The notes beneath the pieces are model-generated. The model had not been told where the DNA came from, ran no database searches, and worked only from the letters and a program-made list of their open reading frames with translations. Both the position numbers and the translations under genes were made by a program. A stretch of 9,282 bases of DNA from positions 1 through 9,282 of the forward strand of contig DATKOK010000150.1 in NCBI GenBank assembly GCA_035524675.1, given 5' to 3'. Positions 1 to 5,131 of the stretch are shown here, in pieces (within the stretch, counting starts at the first letter, position 1; the number at the start of each line of letters is the position of its first letter). The DNA comes from FEN-987 sp035524675. GTDB taxonomy: Archaea > Thermoproteota > Bathyarchaeia > 40CM-2-53-6.

Positions 1-162
1 GTTAAGGTCCGCCTTGGAAGCATACATGGACTGGAGAACGACCCAATCCAAATAGACCGATAACCCATAAACGATCACACCAACGAAAATTAGTGCTACC
101 ATAATCCAGCCAATTAAACCGAAAAGACGTCGAGGCGGCCCCGATTGTTCCATAGAGTCCAT
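1..162 (-). CDS. Small membrane protein, N-terminal part only (runs off the window start)
   Basis: Reading leftward from an ATG at 162, the frame stays open for 54 codons to the edge of the window, so the C-terminus is missing. The visible protein has a short polar, basic start (MDSMEQSGPPRR) followed by one strong hydrophobic stretch at about residues 14-37 (FGLIGWIMVALIFVGVIVYG) and then a polar segment. This looks like an N-terminal signal anchor or a first membrane helix. A second in-frame ATG at 153 is possible. An A/T-rich box (191-200) lies about 30 nt upstream, as expected for a leaderless archaeal gene. I do not recognise the family, and no function can be given from 54 residues. Confidence 0.6.
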   Translation of the reverse strand, partial: MDSMEQSGPPRRLFGLIGWIMVALIFVGVIVYGLSVYLDWVVLQSMYASKADLN

Positions 163-190
163 TTGTGAATGACACTAGTAGAACACCACT

Positions 191-200
191 ATATCAAATT
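191..200 (-). promoter_or_regulatory. Possible TATA box for the leftward membrane-protein gene
   Basis: On the minus strand this reads AATTTGATAT, centred about 33 nt before the ATG at 162. The spacing suits an archaeal TATA box with a very short or absent leader. Sequence and spacing are the only evidence. Confidence 0.35.
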
Positions 201-504
201 AGAATCATGCATTCAACAATGGGGCGTACACATACCGAACGTCGCAGCGCGGTGAGGGGGAACTATGCTGGTCCAATTCTACTCGCGGAAGCTTTGAGTA
301 CTCTTAGGTTGCAGTCTGAAAGATGCTGGCTCATTATTCTTGGTTCTATCAGTCTGATTGCGTAGGAATCCTTTTCAAAAATAACTGTAGATAGAAAAGA
401 GGGTGTGCAACACTAGACCCACACACACTGAAAGAACCGGCAAGCCCATGACGCTCTTATGATAGGCACTTGTTTAATGTGAACGTGCATCTCTCTGGAC
501 TCGT
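201..504. other. Intergenic stretch with no supported gene
   Basis: This stretch separates two divergent genes. A 66-codon open frame on the plus strand (165-365, GTG start) has no family resemblance and lies over the likely minus-strand promoter, so it is not called. I found no tRNA-like T-arm, clear hairpin followed by a T-run, or tandem repeat. A weak GTGTG/CACAC pairing near 400-425 is too short to name. Confidence 0.5.
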
Positions 505-508
505 ATTC

Positions 509-517
509 TTTAATTAA
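509..517 (+). promoter_or_regulatory. TATA box of the alpha-barrel (terpene-cyclase-like) gene
   Basis: TTTAATTAA is centred 30 nt before the TTG start at 543. No purine-rich Shine-Dalgarno sequence lies between them (the stretch is CCTCCACTCAAG), so a leaderless transcript starting at or near the TTG is the simplest reading. It also supports the non-ATG start. Confidence 0.5.
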
Positions 518-542
518 CGATCAGCCGTATCCTCCACTCAAG

Positions 543-1558
543 TTGCCAGATTACTCGATTCGAACTTTGGTAGATCAGAAGGTCATCAACTGGCTTCTAG
601 ACGAAGCCCAGCCGTCAGCTCGCTATCACACTCTAGTTGACATTTTGGGATACAAAGGGAATGATGAAGAAGCCCGAAAAGCGTACTCTGAAATTCCCCG
701 CAGAGGCTGGGCGAAAGACATCCTCAAACTCCAGAAGCCTGGGGGCTACTGGAACCACGAAAACCTTCGTGGCGCAAAGACGTTCTCGGATGGATTGAAT
801 TTCTCTATCGACCAAAATACGTCGCGACCAACTGGAGAGCCCTCGTTCTTGCTGATCTAGGACTCACGTCAAAGGACAAGAGAATCAAAAAGATTGCAGA
901 TCTCTTCTTCGACTACAAACTTAGACTGGGTTCATCGTTTAACTTTTTCACGGAGGAACCGTGTATTGTAGGGAACACTGCACGCATGCTAACTCGCTTT
1001 GGTTACTCTAACGACTACAGAGTGCAGAAATTGTATGCCAGACTGCTCGAAGATCAAAGAGAAGACGGGGGCTGGAATTGTCACAGGCCCGACCGCGGAA
1101 CTTTAGACAACTGGGAACCTCTCGCGGCCTACGCTGCCCTCCCCAGATCAAAACGGACAAGAAATATCGAGCAATCTATCGCAAGGGGGGCAGAATTCTA
1201 TCTCGAGCGTAAGTTGTTCAAGGAAGGAAAAACCAAGTACGCTCCCTGGTTTAGGTTTCACTATCCAAACCATTACTACTACGACATTCTGATTGGACTA
1301 GACTTGCTTACGACTCTAGGGTATGCGGACGACAAGCGCCTGGGTCCTGCCTTAGAGATCCTCAAAGAGAGACGCCAAAGCGACGGAACGTGGTTACTGG
1401 ACAAAGTTCATCCAGACCTGGGTCCCGGAGCCACTCTCTCCTCTTTCGCTATCGATAAAACCGTAAAGCCCTTTGTTCTGGAGGAAGCGGACAAGCCAAG
1501 CAAGTGGATTACAATGACCGCGCTCCGAGTTTTGAAACGGGTAGGTGACGCACGCTGA
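543..1558 (+). pseudogene. Terpene-cyclase/prenyltransferase-like alpha-barrel protein, broken by one frameshift
   Basis: Two open frames (543-860, then the -1 frame to 1558, containing an ATG at 986) together make one protein of about 338 aa. Frame 1 runs through LLDEAQPSARYHTL and LQKPGGYWNHE. The other frame then continues WIEFLYRPKYVATNWRAL, LADLGL, GNTARMLTRFGY, DQREDGGWNC and RRQSDGTW. The G-x-W pieces resemble the QW repeats of squalene-hopene cyclase/prenyltransferase alpha-alpha barrels. I see no DxDD catalytic motif, so cyclase activity is not implied. Adding one A to the A4 run at 760-763 joins the frames smoothly (HEKPSWRKDVLGWIEF) and makes the whole length divisible by three. 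It may be a true pseudogene or a sequencing indel; no classical slippery heptamer is seen. The start is TTG at 543, and no ATG occurs in the open frame upstream. The order and product family are convincing; the function is unknown. Confidence 0.75.
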
Positions 1559-1591
1559 CTATAGCATGCGAGATGGAAGATGAGAGAGAGT

Positions 1592-1660
1592 TCACTTTTT
1601 CCTTCTGAGGCTAGTGTAACTGTTCAATTGTCATACTGTCTCGTTATTCTTGATAGTATG
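1592..1660. terminator. Hairpin and T-tract between convergent genes
   Basis: A T5 tract at 1596-1600 follows the alpha-barrel gene stop by about 40 nt. A 9-bp stem pairs 1632-1640 (CATACTGTC) with 1652-1660 (GATAGTATG), with one G-U wobble and an 11-nt loop. A minus-strand T5 tract (AAAAA at 1679-1683) sits about 45 nt past the trmO stop. Short T-tracts are the usual archaeal termination signal, so both convergent genes could end here. The evidence is suggestive only. Confidence 0.35.
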
Positions 1661-1724
1661 CTCACCGGCCCTTAATCGAAAAAGGACGCGATTCACTAAG
1701 GTACTTGCATGACGACACGGATTT

Positions 1725-2177
1725 TCACGTAATATTGAAATCGGGTGCGCGAAAGTTGTTAACGCGATAGTTGTCCGTGTAGGGTTTTAAGTCCAGCACG
1801 GGTGTTCCGTCGAAGTAGTCCAGTCCTTTCACGGTGAGAAATCTTCCGTCGACCTTCAATAATTCCACTAAGCTCAAACCTATTGGATTCGGCCTGCTTG
1901 GCGATCCAACGGCGAAAACTCCGACTAGCGGGAGTTTCTCAATTTTCATACCCTCCTTTAGATGTCGGCGAGGTCTGACCTTAAGGACGCCAACCTGTTC
2001 AGTCCGTAACCTGTTGAAGTAGCCAATGACGAAAACGTGCGAGTAACCTTCAAGTCCATCTAAGCCCTCCGAATACTCGGGTAGGATTTCAACCGTAGCC
2101 TCGAGGTTCTTGTAATCTGTCCTTATCTGATCATCACTCGCGACTGTATGAACAATCCCGATCGGATTCAAGTCCAA
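1725..2177 (-). CDS. trmO: TrmO-type tRNA m6t6A37 methyltransferase (TsaA/YaeB/VirR family)
   Basis: This 150-aa protein covers the whole TsaA-like beta-barrel domain. Near the start it has the family opening PIGIVHT. It then has an acidic/aromatic segment ending GLEGYSHVFVIGYFNR (about residues 42-57), the signature SPSRPNPIGLSLVEL (about 93-107), and the closing GLDYFDGTPVLDLKPY (about 118-133). In characterised members this domain uses S-adenosylmethionine to N6-methylate t6A37 of certain tRNAs. The C-terminal extension of E. coli TrmO is absent, as in many archaeal members. The start is TTG at 2177; the frame closes five codons upstream and no ATG or GTG is available there. A TATA-like box about 32 nt upstream suggests leaderless expression. 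It is convergent with the alpha-barrel gene and divergent from the FmdE-like gene. Family assignment is strong; the RNA target is inferred. Confidence 0.88.
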   Translation of the reverse strand: MDLNPIGIVHTVASDDQIRTDYKNLEATVEILPEYSEGLDGLEGYSHVFVIGYFNRLRTEQVGVLKVRPRRHLKEGMKIEKLPLVGVFAVGSPSRPNPIGLSLVELLKVDGRFLTVKGLDYFDGTPVLDLKPYTDNYRVNNFRAPDFNIT

Positions 2178-2188
2178 TGAAATCCCGA

Positions 2189-2213
2189 CTAGTTATCGAC
2201 AACCGATAATTAG
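2189..2213 (-). promoter_or_regulatory. Near-perfect palindrome overlapping the trmO TATA box
   Basis: Ten-base arms (CTAGTTATCG at 2189-2198 and CGATAATTAG at 2204-2213) match at 9 of 10 positions around a 5-nt centre. On the minus strand the right arm reads CTAATTATC, centred about 32 nt before the trmO TTG, so it may itself be the TATA box. The symmetry suggests a repressor site over a leaderless promoter. Two ACCGGT palindromes, 16 nt apart (2218-2223 and 2234-2239), follow immediately upstream and may belong to the same control region. Confidence 0.4.
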
Positions 2214-2375
2214 CCGCACCGGTCACAGTCTAAACCGGTAAGTTGTTGGACTTATCAGTTAGTTACACAACATGGTAATGCGAGCTTCTGACCTCATGCT
2301 GAGTCGTGATAATGCTGTTGAAGGATTTCGACTGTTCTATCTCGCATCCTCTGGTCGAGTTCAGGACGTGGAACG

Positions 2376-2747
2376 TTGTCACAAAATGAGAAATCGGATA
2401 TCAGAATAAGAGAAGCCATTCGCGTACATGGAGACGATTGTGTAGGGCTTCGGATAGGCGTAAGAGCGGTAGACATTATCGCTCGGGAACTCGCAATATC
2501 GGAAGATACAAGACTGCTGAAAGTCAGGGTTGGAACTAAACAATGCTTGGGAGATGCTTTCAAAGCTCTCTTCCATCTAGACGATAACCAACTTGAGTAC
2601 GCTGAACATGACGACATAATTCACGTAACAAACGGAACCGGCAAAATCGAGCTGCATCTAACTCAGAGGAAACTCAGAGATGCAAATGATGTGCTGAAAG
2701 CCTCCGACGCAGAACTCTTTCCGGTAATCAAGAAATCAAGTAACTAA
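2376..2747 (+). CDS. Stand-alone FmdE-like domain protein
   Basis: The 123-aa protein resembles the N-terminal domain of FmdE, the accessory subunit of formylmethanofuran dehydrogenase. It has VHGDDCVGLRIGVRA (residues 17-31), matching the family pattern HGHxCPGxxxGxR with D20 in place of the second His, followed by KQCLGDAFKAL (55-65), equivalent to the family CxxDA motif. H18, C22, C57 and D60 are the likely metal or cofactor ligands. The zinc-ribbon tail of longer FmdE proteins is absent. The TTG start at 2376 is chosen because ten residues before the HGD motif is typical and no ATG or GTG is in frame; the frame is open back to 2322. No other methanogenesis gene is visible, so a role in Mo/W enzyme or cofactor handling is an inference from the nearby Mo genes. 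Its last 48 bp are duplicated in inverted orientation at 8385-8432. Confidence 0.72.
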   Translation: MSQNEKSDIRIREAIRVHGDDCVGLRIGVRAVDIIARELAISEDTRLLKVRVGTKQCLGDAFKALFHLDDNQLEYAEHDDIIHVTNGTGKIELHLTQRKLRDANDVLKASDAELFPVIKKSSN

Positions 2748-2761
2748 CCTAGCAATGTCAC
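2700..2761 (+). repeat. Left copy of a 62-bp inverted repeat bracketing the Mo-hydroxylase island
   Basis: This copy covers the last 15 codons and stop of the FmdE-like gene plus 14 bp beyond. It is the reverse complement of 8371-8432 with 59 of 62 bases identical. The differences are C2708 versus G, G2723 versus A and T2758 versus C. Similarity stops abruptly on both sides. The 5609 bp between the copies hold the modE, scaffold, desulfurase, hydroxylase and 147-aa genes. Confidence 0.95.
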
Positions 2762-2843
2762 AACCGAGGCGGAATATTCGTAGAGTTAATATGGGCAAAT
2801 TACGCTTGAATTTTGATCCATTCAGTCGTATTTTGCATGAGCT

Positions 2844-3203
2844 TCAGAGTGGCGGAACCGTTGTAATTCTCCTCTTGGACACAATATTCTGCACAAGGCG
2901 TTCTGTCTCTTTGAACTCTTTGAGGAGTGCCTTTGCAGTGGGAGTGAGAACGGTTCCTCCACCCCCTTTGTTGTTTCCGTTTCGCGTTCCACCTCGATGC
3001 GTTACTACTAGCGGTCGACGTAGTCTTCTTCTCATTCGGGTTAGGTAGGCCCAGACGAATTTGTAAGACATATCTAGCTCCTCGGCGGCTTCAGATATTG
3101 AACCGCACTCGGCTATGGATTCCAGAATCTGAGCTCCCCCTTTACCAAGGATTCTTTGACCATCTGCATTAAGGTAAAGTCGGAAGGCATATTGCAAGTT
3201 CAT
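2844..3203 (-). CDS. modE: ModE-type molybdate-responsive regulator, DNA-binding domain only
   Basis: The 119-aa protein has the ModE/LysR-type winged helix and nothing else. It opens YAFRLYLNADGQRILGKGGA, has the helix-turn-helix segment ILESIAECGSISEAAEELDMSY (about residues 27-48), then WAYLTRMRRRLRRPLV. The wing has the diagnostic GNNKGGGGTVLTPTAKALL stretch. It lacks the C-terminal Mop/TOBE molybdate-binding domains of E. coli ModE, as is common in archaea, so molybdate sensing must be direct through this domain, through a partner, or lost. The ATG at 3203 fits the family N-terminus; a TTG at 3221 would add six residues. It is the last gene of the leftward run, 64 bp after the scaffold-like gene. 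A palindrome between a TATA-like box and the ATG suggests its own, possibly autoregulated, promoter. Family assignment is strong; the ligand is inferred. Confidence 0.85.
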   Translation of the reverse strand: MNLQYAFRLYLNADGQRILGKGGAQILESIAECGSISEAAEELDMSYKFVWAYLTRMRRRLRRPLVVTHRGGTRNGNNKGGGGTVLTPTAKALLKEFKETERLVQNIVSKRRITTVPPL

Positions 3204-3223
3204 TCTCCGGCTTGGCAACAAAT

Positions 3224-3243
3224 CTCACTCGGTGAGTATATCC
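3224..3243 (-). promoter_or_regulatory. Possible modE internal promoter with palindromic operator
   Basis: On the minus strand GGATATAC (3243-3236) lies about 35 nt before the ATG and is followed by CTCACCGAGTGAG (3236-3224), a perfect 5-bp-arm palindrome with a 3-nt centre. A palindrome near the transcription start fits an autoregulatory site. No second copy was found elsewhere in the window. Confidence 0.35.
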
Positions 3244-3267
3244 AAAGAAACATAGTAACAAGGCTTT

Positions 3268-3672
3268 TCACACCTTGAGTCGGTCCCGTGCTTGATACTG
3301 AGCGAGTCCTTGTTTAAGAAGTTCCAGCAAACCTTTCGCTTTGTTTTGCATGTCTTCGCCTCTGGTTCCGGATGCATCTAATAGGGAGTCTTCAGTCATC
3401 GCTTTCAATTCATCCACTCTCTTGCCTTTTGATAAGTTACAAAGAATTTCTACTGCCACGTTGGCGGTCGGGTCACATGTGCACAGATATTTGATGCCGT
3501 CGACCCTACCGTTACTTATGTTGATGAAGATGCGCATGTAGTCTCCGGCATGGCCGCACACGCGTCCATCACCGACTGACTCCAAGAACACAGACGGATT
3601 GTCGAATGAACCGGCGTTTTCAAAGCCTGTCTTGAGTAGCGTGCGATAGTACTTGATCACAGCCTCGTCCAC
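3268..3672 (-). CDS. IscU/NifU N-terminal-like protein with one scaffold cysteine missing
   Basis: The 134-aa protein aligns with the Fe-S scaffold fold of IscU/NifU. The first cysteine motif is RVCGHAGDYMRIFINI (C39, with the conserved Asp at D44). The second is GIKYLCTCDPTANVAVEILCNL (C64, C66, C78), in place of the IscU YGCGSAIASSS segment. At the position of the third IscU ligand (HCSxLAEEAI) it has ASGTRGEDMQNKAKGLLELL, with no cysteine, followed by the expected C-terminal helix. Classical scaffolds use three Cys and one Asp, so this protein may bind clusters differently (C64/C66/C78 are candidates) or act as a sulfur carrier. The GTG start at 3672 has AGGGA 9 nt upstream; an ATG at 3679 is out of frame. 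It follows the desulfurase by 33 bp, the usual partner of a scaffold. Broad family likely; exact role uncertain. Confidence 0.65.
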   Translation of the reverse strand: MDEAVIKYYRTLLKTGFENAGSFDNPSVFLESVGDGRVCGHAGDYMRIFINISNGRVDGIKYLCTCDPTANVAVEILCNLSKGKRVDELKAMTEDSLLDASGTRGEDMQNKAKGLLELLKQGLAQYQARDRLKV

Positions 3673-3705
3673 TTGTCATCTTCCCTTCTCTGGTCCGTGT
3701 CAGTT

Positions 3706-5043
3706 CTATGCGTAGCCACGCTCTTCAAAGATCTTACCGAGGGTCGTCAAGAATATTTGGCATTCCTCCATTGTGTTATAGAAGTAAAGGGAGATGCGGA
3801 ATAACATTCTATGCTCCGTGTGCGGCTTTGGTCCTGTCCAGCCCTGCCCGTATTGCTGATTCAAATAGGAATGCACGCAGAACGCTCCGTCTCTGATCAT
3901 CACATTGCTCCTCTCGTCGAGCTCTTCCGCTATGCCCATACAGTTCGGTTGTTTGACTTCGAAGGTGAGTATTCCTCCTCTATGGGCGCCGTCGCCTGAA
4001 CCGAGTATTCTGAACCAGCCCTTGTCTCCGTAGCGGTTGAGAAGCTGATCAGTCAGGTAACTGTTCAGTTGACATTCATGCGCACTAATTCGGTCCATGC
4101 CGATCTGCTGCAAATACTTCACTGCTGCCCCCGCGGCGACTTGCCCTGCATAATTCTGAATTCCTGCCTCAAACTGCTCTGGCGGTTCCAGAAGACTGTA
4201 AGAATCATAAGTTGTGTCGCTAACGGTACCGCCTCCTAATATGGAGGGCTCGATGACTCCGATTTCATCCTCCTCATGCGACCTATGACCCAATAACTCT
4301 GTTTTCGCGTAGAGAACGCCTACCCCTCTTGGTCCACACATCTTATGTACTGAGAAGGCGAGGCAGTCGACATCGAGCTCTCGAACGTCAACAGTTCTAT
4401 GTGGCACAGTCTGCGCCGCGTCCAGCAGGACCTTTGCACCGTGTTGGTGCGCTATCCTAATGATCTCTTGGGCCGGAATAATGTGACCCGTCAGGTTTGA
4501 AGTGTACGCCATACTGACCAGTCTAACTCCCCCCCTCTCCAATTTGACTTTGAAATCCTCGAGATTGAAGCTGTGGTCCGGGTTTGATTCCACGTAATTG
4601 ACTTCGATTGGCACGATTTTCTTCAATCTTAACCAAGGAATAAGATTCGAATTATGCTCTCTGTCTGTCAGTAACACTCGATCTCCAGGTCGGAATTTGA
4701 AGCCAAGAGCCACCATGTTAATGGCATGGGTCGTATTCGAGGTGAATATTATTTCCTTTTCAGATCCTGCGCCTATGAAGTCTCGAATCTCTTGGCGTGA
4801 ACCTTTAATCGCTCTGCTGGGATCCCCTTCGATTCGACTGGTGACCTCTTGTGCGAACCAATACCGACTTCTCCTCTCTCCACATCCCGGGTGCTGCATA
4901 TAATATTCAGTAATTTCCTCAACTACTTGCCGAGGAACTAGTGTCGTACAGGCATTGTCGAAATATATAGGTGGCTTACTATTTCGCAGTCTTCGTAACG
5001 CAGGAAAGTCTTCTCTAGTTGACTCCAGCGTTTTCTTGTTCAC
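3706..5043 (-). CDS. Class V aminotransferase, group II (SufS/CsdA-like) cysteine desulfurase
   Basis: The 445-aa PLP enzyme removes sulfur from cysteine as an enzyme-bound persulfide. Visible motifs are the opening YFDNACTTLVP (27-37), FTSNTTHAINMVA (100-112), DREHNSNLIPW with the PLP-stacking H130, LLDAAQTVPH (D208, Q211), FSVHKMCGPRGVGVLY with the PLP lysine K234, ILGGGTVSD (268-276), and RDGAFCVHSYLN with the probable persulfide C389. This short-loop layout is the SufS/CsdA group rather than IscS. The start is GTG at 5043, directly after a G8AGAT purine tract that probably serves as SD; an overlapping ATG two bases away is out of frame. It sits between the Mo hydroxylase (88 bp) and the scaffold-like gene (33 bp). 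Desulfurases delivering the terminal sulfur of the Mo cofactor are known (MOCOS, Rhodobacter NifS4), so both Fe-S assembly and Moco sulfuration are plausible here. Confidence 0.88.
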   Translation of the reverse strand: MNKKTLESTREDFPALRRLRNSKPPIYFDNACTTLVPRQVVEEITEYYMQHPGCGERRSRYWFAQEVTSRIEGDPSRAIKGSRQEIRDFIGAGSEKEIIFTSNTTHAINMVALGFKFRPGDRVLLTDREHNSNLIPWLRLKKIVPIEVNYVESNPDHSFNLEDFKVKLERGGVRLVSMAYTSNLTGHIIPAQEIIRIAHQHGAKVLLDAAQTVPHRTVDVRELDVDCLAFSVHKMCGPRGVGVLYAKTELLGHRSHEEDEIGVIEPSILGGGTVSDTTYDSYSLLEPPEQFEAGIQNYAGQVAAGAAVKYLQQIGMDRISAHECQLNSYLTDQLLNRYGDKGWFRILGSGDGAHRGGILTFEVKQPNCMGIAEELDERSNVMIRDGAFCVHSYLNQQYGQGWTGPKPHTEHRMLFRISLYFYNTMEECQIFLTTLGKIFEERGYA

Positions 5044-5047
5044 ATCT

Positions 5048-5091
5048 CCCCCCCCGGAATTGATGTCTTGAACTAGTCACTCAGTGCTAGT
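5048..5091 (-). promoter_or_regulatory. Hairpin and G8 Shine-Dalgarno tract before the desulfurase
   Basis: The 88-bp gap between hydroxylase and desulfurase holds an imperfect stem (ACTAG-T-CAC at 5072-5080 pairing with GTGCTAGT at 5084-5091, one bulge). A run of eight C on the plus strand (5048-5055) gives GGGGGGGGAGAT immediately before the GTG. The tract is the only credible ribosome-binding site. Runs of this length are prone to slippage, which here would alter spacing, not frame. The hairpin could mark processing or attenuation. Confidence 0.35.
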
Positions 5092-5131
5092 ATCCGGCGC
5101 CTCCGTAAAGTTTCTGATGAAATTCAATCAT

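Noticed and set aside
165..365. 66-codon plus-strand open frame with GTG start
   Set aside because: It has no family resemblance and overlies the probable promoter of the leftward gene.
758..764. Programmed -1 frameshift site in the alpha-barrel gene
   Set aside because: CGAAAAC does not fit X-XXY-YYZ, and I saw no clear downstream pseudoknot; a one-base deletion is simpler.
2258..2266. GTTAGTTAC shared with the 62-bp repeat
   Set aside because: It is nine bases only with no extension either side; consistent with chance.
2755..3048. 97-aa plus-strand frame opposite modE
   Set aside because: It is antisense to a well-supported ModE family protein, with low-complexity Arg/Pro/Ser content typical of a shadow frame.
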